Assembly: GCF_050487225.1 (NCBI RefSeq)
Contig: NZ_JBKQGY010000002.1
Coordinates: forward strand, 372,001 to 436,000
From: Paenalcaligenes sp050487225
GTDB taxonomy: Bacteria; Pseudomonadota; Gammaproteobacteria; Burkholderiales; Burkholderiaceae_B
Length of the DNA: 64,000 nucleotides
Direction: 5' to 3'
Position 1 is the first letter of the stretch. Every line of letters starts with the position of its first letter. Position numbers and translations under genes: made by a program. This document shows positions 14,128 to 22,605 of the stretch, piece by piece. The notes beneath the pieces were generated by a model. It saw only the letters and a list, made by a program, of their open reading frames with translations, was not told the origin of the DNA and ran no database searches.

Positions 14128-17100
14128 TTACCATTTGTAGTTCAGGTTCACCATGCCGCTCATACCGTAAGTCGCGCCGGAGCCCTGCTCACGAATAAAG
14201 CGTGCTGACATCATTGTGCTGTTGCTTAGCTCAGCATCCAACCCCACCTGAATCTCACCCGCATTACGAGCATCTTTAGCTTGGAAACGGTTATCGCCTA
14301 CCGCAATGGCTGGATCTCTGAAACGGTGAATCCATGCCAGCTCCATGAATGGCCTTACAGCCAAATCCAAGCTACCAGGGACCGCTTCAAAACGCACACC
14401 TAAACGGGACTGCACCGTATTTTTATGCTGTGCACCATAGTTAGTACCCTGTACTTCGCCATCATCACCCGACAAACGGCTATAGATTAACTGTGCTTTA
14501 GGTGTAATCAGCAGAGTACTTTCTGGCGCATACTTCAAGCCATAACCCGCTTCAGCAACCACCTGCCACAATTCATTATTGTGTCGCATAGTGCCTAACT
14601 CACCCGACAACTTGCCACGATAATGGGTAAATTGCAGCACGCCATCGACAAACCAACCTTCGCGCGTTACCGCGTTGTCTTGGTACGTCGCATAAGCACC
14701 AACGTTGTAGCCCGTACGTTTGTCTTTAGCACGCAAGGTAGCGCGTTTAGAGATGTCGCCAGGATTGATAAACTCGCTGGTGGATTTAGCCTCTATATGG
14801 CCCATACCTGCCATCAAACCGGTACGCAACTCGCTAGTTTCGAAGTGTTTGCCCCATACATCGCCACCAAACTGGAACATACTGCTGGTGACTTTAGCGT
14901 CCACTTCGTCGTAATGCTTAAAGCCCATTTTCTTGTCGGTACGCACCACGGCACGCCCCCAGACTTTGCGCTCACCCGCGGCCAAGCCTTGCTGGTTAAT
15001 TTCACGCTCGTGGAAACTGTGCGTAAACAAACTCAGCGATGCTCGATGCGCTGCCAAGTAGGCTGGCCCCTCGGGGGACAAGTTCTCGTGATCGTCTTCT
15101 GGTTCGGGATCCGTCCCTGGCCCTGGCCCTGGACCGGGACCTGGATCAGGCGGTACGTTTACCGCTGAACGCAAATACCATTGGTGTTTGTTCGTGCCGT
15201 CTTTATCTTCACCCACTAAGCTGTACTCAAAACCATTGGCCGAAATGGTTTCCGTGCTGGGTCTATAACCACTGGATTGCGCACTCAGTGTGAACGCATC
15301 CTCAGGGATAATGGCCCCTGCACCACCTAATACCAGTGGAATACCTTGAGTCGTTTTACCGCCAGGGCCACGCACGTTCAGAATATGCAGCTCGGTTGTA
15401 CCCGTCACGCTACCGTTATCGCCAATCAGCAAACGATCAGAACCCGAGCCATCACCTTCCAAATACACGCTCATGGCCAAGTGGCCACCACCCTCATACT
15501 CATTCACACGCAGGGTTTTGAAGTTCTCGGTCAGATCGGGTTGGAACAATAGGTAGCCATCTTTATTCACCACTTTGTCTACTTCAGACGAACGCGTCAT
15601 CAACCAAGTACTGTTATTTTGCAGCGCAATCGTGCCTACGCTGCTAGCGTCATCGTTGTCTACACCACCAACCCATCGGCTTTTATCGTCCAGCACAAAC
15701 GAGCTGATTGCTGCACCATCACGCAACTGCACATTGCCCACTAATGTGGAGTTTTTACTGGTCAAACTCGAGCTCGTCAGGCTAGTTTCTGCACCATCCA
15801 ACGTAAACAGCTGGCGACCACGAATATCACTGTCGGTAATGGTTAGGTCTACACCTACGTTCGTGGCTCGCAGCGCGCTTGCCTTGGCCGACTGTATAGA
15901 CACACCGTCCATAGTCCGCGCCCAGTTTGCCCCCGTGTTGGTGGCATTACTTAGTCGGATACCATCAGCGTTTTCACCTTCGGTACGGATATTCAGCGTT
16001 TCAAAGGTGAACAAGGGATCATCACGCAAATACACCCCTACTGCGCCATTGCCTTGGGTGACGATATTCGTGGTGCCTTTCATATCCAGCTTAGGCGTAC
16101 CTATATCAAAACCGTCCACCATATACACACCGTGGGAGCTCGCCCCTTCGGTCAGGATGTTCACGTTTTCTGTGTTGGCGGCCACGTCTAATACCGCACC
16201 ACCACGCGTCAGCACATATACCCCTACCGCTCCACCCGCTTGGGTATGGATGGTGATATCTTTACCATGAAATGCCGCCTGATCTACGCCAGGCGTACCC
16301 GCCCATGCAGGGTTGCCTTCTACGTATACCCCGTGTGCAGCCACACCATTTTTAGCCGTAGTGATGTTGAGGCGTTCAGCAACAATCTCGCCTTGGCGCA
16401 TGTCTATACCAGCTCTACCCACATCAAGAGTCACATCTTCTAGTCGGACTGTCGCGTTATCCACAACCCATACGCCAATCGCCGTCTTGCCCTTAGCAGC
16501 ACCTACGTCTTTCACATTAACCTTTTTAAGGGTTAAATCGTCGCCTGCTCTATCTACTTTAAAAATCTGACCGCCATTCGCACCATCAAGCTGCACGGTG
16601 CTATTGGTGAGTGACATCGTACTGCCACCTACCTGTATCCCCATCGAGCCCGGCCCACTGGTGTTGCTACCTTTAATAGATTCATCACCTATATAAATAT
16701 CGCTATCGCTGATAGCCACGGAAGCGCCTGTAGCACCCCACAAGCCACCTGAATACGAGCGCAGTACGGAGTTATCTATAGTGACCGTACTGCCAGAGCC
16801 CACACCACCAAACCCGCCTGCCGTGGTAAACGTGACATCAGTCAGTGCCAAGCTGCTGTCTCTACCTAGATTCAGCGCATTTTTAGACTGGGACGGATTA
16901 TGCGTAAATGTGCTACCAGTCACCACCAACTGCGCATTCGTGTCCACAGTCACAAGGCTATTACCCTCGCCATAGACAGTTCCGCCCTGAATGTCCGCCT
17001 TGCCACCATTTCCTATACGCATGGCCGGTGCCTTGGCGTCATGGCTCACCACATCCGTATCTTTCATACGCAACTGGCTATTACTACCCGTCAGGTTAAT

Positions 17101-17451
17101 CGCACCTTGCGAGGCCACACCATTCGTTTGCGTGACATTGACCGTCGTGTTGGTCAAATCAACCGTGGCATTGGACGCTGAACTGCCTATGCCATAGACA
17201 CGTTCGCCCTCAGCACTGATACGCGACCCGTTAGCGGTAAAAGTCTGCCCAGCCCCTAACGTCACCGCGCCACCCGTATTCGTACCTTTGAAGATCACCT
17301 GATCATCGGCCCCTATACTGGCTGGACCACCTGCTGCACCTAAGGTCAAGTTAATGCTTTCGTATACCTCAGCCATCGCCGAAGCCGAAGCGGCGGTCAA
17401 CACCACGCCACCCAGCAAACTGACCATAATGGGGTTAAGTACAAACCTCAT
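14128..17451 (-). CDS. pertactin-like autotransporter (type Va secretion)
   Basis: The 1107-residue protein has a signal peptide of about 28 residues (hydrophobic core VSLLGGVVLTAASASAMA). A long beta-helical passenger follows, rich in Gly, Thr, Asn and Val with many short polar strand repeats (for example GVYVLTRGG, HGVYMVDG, GVYLRDD). A Pro/Gly-rich linker lies at about 764-790 and a C-terminal autotransporter beta-barrel at about 800-1107 ends in YKW. No RGD motif, serine-protease motif or lipase motif is seen in the passenger, so adhesin or surface-structure roles are more likely than enzymatic ones. It is flanked by terminators and is monocistronic. The order passenger-linker-barrel is intact with no frameshift. 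Confidence 0.92.
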   Translation of the reverse strand: MRFVLNPIMVSLLGGVVLTAASASAMAEVYESINLTLGAAGGPASIGADDQVIFKGTNTGGAVTLGAGQTFTANGSRISAEGERVYGIGSSASNATVDLTNTTVNVTQTNGVASQGAINLTGSNSQLRMKDTDVVSHDAKAPAMRIGNGGKADIQGGTVYGEGNSLVTVDTNAQLVVTGSTFTHNPSQSKNALNLGRDSSLALTDVTFTTAGGFGGVGSGSTVTIDNSVLRSYSGGLWGATGASVAISDSDIYIGDESIKGSNTSGPGSMGIQVGGSTMSLTNSTVQLDGANGGQIFKVDRAGDDLTLKKVNVKDVGAAKGKTAIGVWVVDNATVRLEDVTLDVGRAGIDMRQGEIVAERLNITTAKNGVAAHGVYVEGNPAWAGTPGVDQAAFHGKDITIHTQAGGAVGVYVLTRGGAVLDVAANTENVNILTEGASSHGVYMVDGFDIGTPKLDMKGTTNIVTQGNGAVGVYLRDDPLFTFETLNIRTEGENADGIRLSNATNTGANWARTMDGVSIQSAKASALRATNVGVDLTITDSDIRGRQLFTLDGAETSLTSSSLTSKNSTLVGNVQLRDGAAISSFVLDDKSRWVGGVDNDDASSVGTIALQNNSTWLMTRSSEVDKVVNKDGYLLFQPDLTENFKTLRVNEYEGGGHLAMSVYLEGDGSGSDRLLIGDNGSVTGTTELHILNVRGPGGKTTQGIPLVLGGAGAIIPEDAFTLSAQSSGYRPSTETISANGFEYSLVGEDKDGTNKHQWYLRSAVNVPPDPGPGPGPGPGTDPEPEDDHENLSPEGPAYLAAHRASLSLFTHSFHEREINQQGLAAGERKVWGRAVVRTDKKMGFKHYDEVDAKVTSSMFQFGGDVWGKHFETSELRTGLMAGMGHIEAKSTSEFINPGDISKRATLRAKDKRTGYNVGAYATYQDNAVTREGWFVDGVLQFTHYRGKLSGELGTMRHNNELWQVVAEAGYGLKYAPESTLLITPKAQLIYSRLSGDDGEVQGTNYGAQHKNTVQSRLGVRFEAVPGSLDLAVRPFMELAWIHRFRDPAIAVGDNRFQAKDARNAGEIQVGLDAELSNSTMMSARFIREQGSGATYGMSGMVNLNYKW

Positions 17452-17644
17452 AAGTCCTCCTCAGACTTGACCATACTGTTTATGACATCGCTCTGTTTTT
17501 ATTCGTAAACCAATATAAAACATCTGTTTTATATTTATGCAGAAATTCAAAAACAATAGAAAAAGCAACAACTTTTAACGCGCTAGAGAAAACAACTTGC
17601 CTATATAACTACCTTAAGCTAAGCAGCCGTCTTTTCCGCAATAG

Positions 17645-17676
17645 AAAAATGGCCGCTATTACAGCGGCCATTTTTT
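17645..17676. terminator. bidirectional intrinsic terminator
   Basis: ATGGCCGCT and AGCGGCCAT form a perfect 9-bp stem around ATTAC, with an A-run before and six T after. It lies just past the lipoprotein stop on the minus strand. Confidence 0.85.
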
Positions 17677-17686
17677 GTACACCTGC

Positions 17687-18241
17687 TTATTTTAAACTTG
17701 GTATATCAGGTATTCCCTCTACCATTCTTTGGTACATTTCGTCATCCATTTTCAGAAATGTGTATTTTTCACCTGGTTTAACAAAACGAATGGCTAAGGG
17801 CTTGTTGCCATCCATATACAGGGTGGTCTCATAATGATCCGTTTCCTGTATATCTTCTTCTACTTCAGGCTGCCCCTTCTCTATGGTTTTTCGTTTGACA
17901 GCATGTGACGTAAAGATATTGTCTTTTTCGTTAAATTCCCACGAGTAGTATTCACTGTACCTAGACTCTGGTTTTCCATCCTTTTCATCGATGGTCAGAA
18001 AGTTTAGCCCCACATGATTAGGCGTTAGCACCACTACGTAGAGAAAGTCTATAGGATCATCATCGGCAACCGCCCAAGCACCGTATAGATCCTTGGTCTT
18101 AATGCTCTTTGCAACCGTTGCATCGGCGACTTTTGTGTTATTCGCACTGCCCAGAGATGATGTCAGTGAAGTTAGCGAACCACACGATGCCAGCATGACA
18201 CTTGCTACCACAGCCAGTAGACTTTTTTTCAATAACGTCAT
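17687..18241 (-). CDS. putative lipoprotein of unknown function
   Basis: The 184-residue protein starts MTLLKKSLLAVVASVMLASC: a short basic n-region, a hydrophobic stretch and a lipobox LASC with the acylated cysteine at residue 20. The mature part has a Ser-rich spacer and then a compact domain beginning KTKDLYGAWAVADDDPIDFLYVVVL, with alternating strands and Tyr/Glu-rich segments. I do not recognise the family. The GAW start of the domain and the strand order resemble small lipocalin-like 'the protein weighs its ligand' barrels, but this is only a resemblance. It is followed by a terminator, so it ends its own transcript. Confidence 0.75.
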   Translation of the reverse strand: MTLLKKSLLAVVASVMLASCGSLTSLTSSLGSANNTKVADATVAKSIKTKDLYGAWAVADDDPIDFLYVVVLTPNHVGLNFLTIDEKDGKPESRYSEYYSWEFNEKDNIFTSHAVKRKTIEKGQPEVEEDIQETDHYETTLYMDGNKPLAIRFVKPGEKYTFLKMDDEMYQRMVEGIPDIPSLK

Positions 18242-18676
18242 TCCCCTCTCCGCTTTTAAATTTCCTTTGAGCCCTTAACAGCCCTAGCTAAGGATAGAGC
18301 TATTACAATCACGCTTAATCACAACATTGCAACCAAAAGCAACAATAACCATCATAAAAACCACTCCAATCAACATGACTGCCATGACCCAATACAGATG
18401 CACAATCAGAGAAACATAACCGTTATTTAACATACGGCTATAGTCATTTATTGGTAATCTCCCGCTCCCTAGTAACTTATGGTTTCGGATTTAATAACTA
18501 TGACTATCTCATTATTGATGTCATGAATAACACCCATCATGTGACGCATAAAAACTATGATGTATTTTGATTGGTAGTTTTACTGATTAACTACAGCACA
18601 CCCAATCCATCCCCTATCAATCCCACTGCCTCATTCAATCTTTTTGTGTCTACGTTATTAAGCCTTGGCGCTAAGG
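18242..18676. other. intergenic region, nothing recognisable
   Basis: This is 435 bases of AT-rich sequence between the lipoprotein gene start and the LysR gene end. No frame with a plausible start and composition, no terminator-like stem and no repeat array was found by eye. It must contain the lipoprotein promoter. Confidence 0.4.
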
Positions 18677-19579
18677 CTATAACTTCCCTTTCCCGGTCGT
18701 AATAGCCTCGATCACATAATCCACAAAACACGCAATACGTGAAGCCAATGCGGTATTACGGTAATACACCGCATTAATAGCTCGACGCATATCTAACGAC
18801 TCATCCGGAAACAATACGACCAACCTGCCACGCTGAACATCTTCACTGGTCATGAAGTCCGATAGGCTAACAATGCCTTCGCCAGCCAAAGCAAGCTGGC
18901 GCAGAGTTTCACCGCTAGACGACATCATGGTGGGACGGATTTGCAGCAGCTCGCCATCGGCACCATTTAATGGCCATTGATTTAATGTTTCCGGGCTAGA
19001 GAAGCCTAACAGTCGATGTGATTGTAAATCGGAGGGGTGTCGTGGGTTACCCATCTCGGCCAAATACGCAGGACTTGCCAACATACGTAGGCGACTACTG
19101 CCTACAGGGCGTGCGTGTAAGGTGGAATCACGCAACTGCCCTATTCGAAACGCCACATCAGTGCGTTTTTCCAGCAAATCGGTGATGCCATCGTTACTAT
19201 TTAGTTCTAGCTCCACCTGTGGAAAACGCTCTCTAAAGCCTTTTACCAAGGGCACAATCACATGCAGCATAAAGGGGGTTGCCGCATCCACGCGCAACCG
19301 CCCTGCTGGCTGACGACGCCGCGCTGCGACGTGCTCTTCAGCTTCCACTACCGATGCCAAGATAGAGCGCGCGTGCTTTAAAAACGCTTCGCCTTCTTCT
19401 GTGAGTTCTAAGCGTCTGGTGGTACGGCGCAGCAAAGTAGTTTGCAGTTTGTCTTCTAAACGCCCTAGCGATCGACTGGTTGCCGAAATCGTCAGACCCA
19501 AACGCTCAGAAGCAGCAGTAATAGACCCCGCATCCACCACCGCCGCAAAAGCTTGAAGCTCGTCCAGCGTGACTTTCAT
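18677..19579 (-). CDS. LysR family transcriptional regulator
   Basis: The 300-residue regulator has an N-terminal winged helix (about 4-62: LDELQAFAAVVDAGSITAASERLGLTISATSRSLGRLEDKLQ ... LLRRTTRRLELTEEGEAFL). A LysR substrate-binding domain follows (about 90-295). The R-TTR-x-L-x-LTEEG signature is that of the CrgA/AaeR-like subgroup. It is divergent from the aldo-keto reductase / Old Yellow Enzyme / SDR genes, which it probably controls, as is common for quinone- or electrophile-responsive LysR members. Confidence 0.9.
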   Translation of the reverse strand: MKVTLDELQAFAAVVDAGSITAASERLGLTISATSRSLGRLEDKLQTTLLRRTTRRLELTEEGEAFLKHARSILASVVEAEEHVAARRRQPAGRLRVDAATPFMLHVIVPLVKGFRERFPQVELELNSNDGITDLLEKRTDVAFRIGQLRDSTLHARPVGSSRLRMLASPAYLAEMGNPRHPSDLQSHRLLGFSSPETLNQWPLNGADGELLQIRPTMMSSSGETLRQLALAGEGIVSLSDFMTSEDVQRGRLVVLFPDESLDMRRAINAVYYRNTALASRIACFVDYVIEAITTGKGKL

Positions 19580-19580
19580 A

Positions 19581-19597
19581 TTTGATTTTTATTCAAA
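19581..19597. promoter_or_regulatory. candidate LysR-type operator
   Basis: TTTGA-N7-TCAAA is an inverted repeat with T-N11-A-like geometry, located directly next to the LysR start in the 141-base divergent region. At this position it would favour autoregulation. Supported only by symmetry and place. Confidence 0.3.
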
Positions 19598-19720
19598 AGA
19601 GATTTACAGATACCTAGCTTAATCTACAAATATGAAGCTGGCAAAATGCTCTACATACGATGACCAAACACGCTGCGACAGCGTCAGGTTCATCCTCTTA
19701 CTAGACTAAGGAGCTAGAGC

Positions 19721-20524
19721 ATGACTATCCCTTCTTTTGGTGTTGGCACGTTTAGATTAAGCGGCCAAACCGTTATAGATTCTGTACACAATGCCTTAGA
19801 TGTGGGCTACCGCGCCATTGATACCGCGCAAATTTACGGCAATGAAACCGAGGTAGGACAAGCCATAGAGGAAAGCGGCATTGCGCGCGCTGACCTCTTT
19901 GTCACCACCAAAATCTGGACCGACAACTACGCTAAAGACAAGCTAATCCCTAGCCTGCTCGAGAGCCTAAATAAGCTACGCACTGACTATGTAGACCTCA
20001 CCTTAATTCACTGGCCAGCCCCAAATAACGGTGTACCGTTGCCTGAGTTTATGGAGGCCTTGGCCGAGGCTAAGGCTCAGGGACTAACACGTCAGATTGG
20101 TATCTCGAACTTCAATATTGCACTGACCCAACAGGCCATAGACGTAGTAGGTAAAGGTCAAATCGCAACCAACCAAATCGAGCTTAGCCCCTATTTGCAA
20201 AACCGAACGCTGACAGCCTTTTTGAAAGAGCAAGGCATTACGGTGACCTCATACATGACGTTAGCCTACGGCAAAGTGCTGACAGACCCCGTATTGGCAG
20301 AAATCGCCAACAAACACCGCGCTACTGTTGCCCAAGTGGCTCTGGCATGGGCCTTGCAACTGGGCTATGCCGTGATCCCGTCATCTACCAAACGCGAAAA
20401 CCTATGCAGCAACCTGCTAGCTAAAGAGCTGGCTTTGGATGCTGAAGATATGGCACGTATTGCCACTTTAGAACGCAATGGTCGTGAAGTGAGCCCTAAA
20501 AGCTTAGCCCCCGAATGGGACTAA
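19721..20524 (+). CDS. dkgB: 2,5-diketo-D-gluconate / methylglyoxal reductase (aldo-keto reductase)
   Basis: The 267-residue protein has the length and sequence pattern of DkgB throughout: IPSFGVGTFRL, GYRAIDTAQIYGNE, TTKIW, LIHWPAP, IGISNFNI, NQIELSPYLQNR, SYMTLAYGK, PSSTKRENL. The catalytic tetrad of the (beta/alpha)8 aldo-keto reductases is present (D34, Y39, K64, H97). The enzyme reduces 2,5-diketogluconate and small reactive aldehydes such as methylglyoxal with NADPH. A clean AAGGAG precedes the ATG by about 10 bases. It leads a plus-strand operon with an ene-reductase and an SDR, opposite the LysR regulator, suggesting a shared role against reactive carbonyls and electrophiles. Confidence 0.9.
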   Translation: MTIPSFGVGTFRLSGQTVIDSVHNALDVGYRAIDTAQIYGNETEVGQAIEESGIARADLFVTTKIWTDNYAKDKLIPSLLESLNKLRTDYVDLTLIHWPAPNNGVPLPEFMEALAEAKAQGLTRQIGISNFNIALTQQAIDVVGKGQIATNQIELSPYLQNRTLTAFLKEQGITVTSYMTLAYGKVLTDPVLAEIANKHRATVAQVALAWALQLGYAVIPSSTKRENLCSNLLAKELALDAEDMARIATLERNGREVSPKSLAPEWD

Positions 20525-20558
20525 TCACACTCTCACACCACACACTGGATGTTTTGTT

Positions 20559-21680
20559 ATGACTGCTGTAACCGCTCCACTATTCACCCCCTACTCGTTG
20601 GGTGATTTGTCGCTACCTAACCGTATTGTCATGCCACCTATGACACGGTCTCGCTCAAGCCAGCCGGGCGATGTGCCTAACGACCTGATGGCCACTTACT
20701 ATGCGCAACGTGCTAGTGCCGGCTTGATTGTGAGTGAGGGCACATGGATTGCCCCGCTAGGCAAAGGCTATGCTTGGACACCGGGCATTGTGACCAATGA
20801 GCAAATTGCAGGCTGGCGCAAAGTTACCGATGCCGTTCATGCCGCAGGCGGACGCATCTTTGCACAGCTTTGGCACGTAGGCCGTTTAAGCCACAGCAGT
20901 TTATTGGGTGGCCAACAAGCTGTGTCGTCCTCTACGCTGCAAGCCACTGGCGTCAATGTTTACATCGTAGAAGCCGATGGTTCCCCGGGTTTTGCTCAAG
21001 CCTCTGCACCGCGCGCCTTAAGCGCTGAAGAAATTCACGACATCGTAGGGCAATACCATCAGGCAGCCCGCAATGCGATGGCAGCGGGTTTTGATGGTGT
21101 GGAACTGCACGCTGCCAACGGTTATTTGGTGAATCAATTTATTGATTCCAACGCCAATATGCGTACCGATGAATATGGTGGCTCATTAGAAAACCGCCTG
21201 CGCTTTCTAAAAGAGGTCAGCCAAACTTTGGTAGATGCGGTGGGCGATGCTAATCGCGTAGGTATACGCTTAGCACCCTTGACCACCTTAAATGGGTGTT
21301 CCGATGCCGACCCAGAAACCACCTACGTGGCTGCCGCTGCACTACTAGACCAAATAGGCGTGGGCTACATACACATAGCCGAAGCCGATTGGGAAGACGC
21401 GCCGTACATGCCTGTAGAGTTCAAACAGCGCCTACGTGACGCCTACAAAGGTTGCTTTATCTATGCCGGCAACTACACCGCTGAACGCGCCAATGCAGCA
21501 TTAGAACAAGGCTGGGCTGACTTAATTGGCTTTGGTCGCTCATTTATCGCCAACCCTGATTTGCCCGAACGTTTGCGCCTTGGCGCTCCCCTAAACGAGC
21601 CTAAGCGTGAATCATTTTTTGGGGGCGATGCAACTGGTCTCACCGACTACCCTACACTCGCGGAAGTCGCTGCACTGTAA
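20559..21680 (+). CDS. Old Yellow Enzyme family alkene reductase (NemA-like)
   Basis: The 373-residue FMN protein opens LFTPYSLGDLSLPNRIVMPPMTRSRS, the classical OYE start. The substrate-binding residues are in GVELHAANGYLVNQF (H184, N187, Y189) and the C-terminal FMN phosphate region in YAGNYTAERANAALEQGWADLIGFGRSFIANPDLPERL. The class reduces activated C=C bonds (N-ethylmaleimide, enones, nitro compounds) with NADPH. It follows the DkgB-like gene by 34 bases. Pairing with an aldo-keto reductase under a LysR regulator fits electrophile detoxification. Confidence 0.92.
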   Translation: MTAVTAPLFTPYSLGDLSLPNRIVMPPMTRSRSSQPGDVPNDLMATYYAQRASAGLIVSEGTWIAPLGKGYAWTPGIVTNEQIAGWRKVTDAVHAAGGRIFAQLWHVGRLSHSSLLGGQQAVSSSTLQATGVNVYIVEADGSPGFAQASAPRALSAEEIHDIVGQYHQAARNAMAAGFDGVELHAANGYLVNQFIDSNANMRTDEYGGSLENRLRFLKEVSQTLVDAVGDANRVGIRLAPLTTLNGCSDADPETTYVAAAALLDQIGVGYIHIAEADWEDAPYMPVEFKQRLRDAYKGCFIYAGNYTAERANAALEQGWADLIGFGRSFIANPDLPERLRLGAPLNEPKRESFFGGDATGLTDYPTLAEVAAL

Positions 21681-21759
21681 CCCCTATAACGACATCAGGC
21701 CGTCGCTACACAGCATCAAACGGCCTGATAGAACGACTTTTTACTTAAGGAGACCACAC

Positions 21760-22545
21760 ATGAATTTAGGTATTTCCGGACGCTGGGCCATTGTCTGCGC
21801 TGCCAGCCAAGGTTTGGGCAAAGGCTGCGCCGAGGCGCTGGCAAACGAAGGCGTGAATCTGGTGATTAATGCCCGTACGGCTGACACCCTAGAACACACC
21901 GCCACTGAACTACGCACCCGCTTTCCCGCTGTAGAAGTGCGTACTGTTGTCGGTGATGTATCACAAGAGCCCGTTCAAGCCGCCTTGCTTGCCGCCGCAC
22001 CACAGGTGGATATTTTGGTGAATAACGCTGGTGGCCCGCCCCCTGGGGATTTCCGCGACTGGGATCGCAACGACTGGCTTAAAGCCTTAGATGCCAACAT
22101 GCTCACCCCCATCGCGCTGATGAAAGCTGTGGTGGATGGCATGGCTGAACGCGGCTTTGGTCGTGTGGTGAACATTACCTCTGGCGCGGTTAAAGCCCCC
22201 ATTGATATTTTGGGCTTATCCAACGGAGCACGCAGCGGGTTAACAGGGTTTGTTGCGGGCGTCGCCAGACAACAGCGTTTAGCGGGCAACAACGTCACCG
22301 TGAACAATTTGCTACCGGGTGCTTTTGATACCGCCAGACTGCAAAAAAACCTGCAAATTGTAAGCCAAACACAAGGCAGCTTAGAAAGTGTGACCCAAGC
22401 CAGACGCCAATCTATTCCCGCTGCTCGCTTTGGTACACCAGAAGAGTTCGGGGCATACTGCGCCTTTTTATGTAGCCACTACGGCGGCTACATCACGGGG
22501 CAAAATCTACTGATTGATGGTGGTGCGTATCCGGGGACGTTTTAA
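21760..22545 (+). CDS. SDR family protein with non-canonical active site
   Basis: A longer frame exists upstream, but AAGGAGA at 21746-21752 places the start at the ATG at 21760 (261 residues, MNLGISGRWAIVCAASQGLGKG). The cofactor motif AASQGLGKG (about 13-21) replaces the usual TGxxxGxG but keeps its spacing, and VNNAGGPP is present (about 86-93). Where classical SDRs have Ser-x12-Tyr-x3-Lys, this protein reads TSGAVKAPIDILGLSNGARSG, so the catalytic Tyr and Lys are replaced. This subgroup is known in databases as SDR oxidoreductases, but its chemistry is unclear. It is the third gene of the operon with the aldo-keto reductase and ene-reductase. Confidence 0.85.
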   Translation: MNLGISGRWAIVCAASQGLGKGCAEALANEGVNLVINARTADTLEHTATELRTRFPAVEVRTVVGDVSQEPVQAALLAAAPQVDILVNNAGGPPPGDFRDWDRNDWLKALDANMLTPIALMKAVVDGMAERGFGRVVNITSGAVKAPIDILGLSNGARSGLTGFVAGVARQQRLAGNNVTVNNLLPGAFDTARLQKNLQIVSQTQGSLESVTQARRQSIPAARFGTPEEFGAYCAFLCSHYGGYITGQNLLIDGGAYPGTF

Positions 22546-22605
22546 CGGCATGGTCTGTAGGCACAACCTCATGCATAGGAGGCTCCTACAGACCACTTTC
22601 CCTCA

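Noticed and set aside
14623..15168. 181-residue antisense frame over the autotransporter barrel and linker
   Set aside because: Its repeated PWPWPWTG-like end is the reverse reading of the Pro/Gly linker; no independent support.
15575..16270. 231-residue frame antisense to the autotransporter
   Set aside because: A shadow of the repetitive passenger coding sequence; composition (Pro/Ser/Val/Thr) mirrors codon bias of the sense strand.
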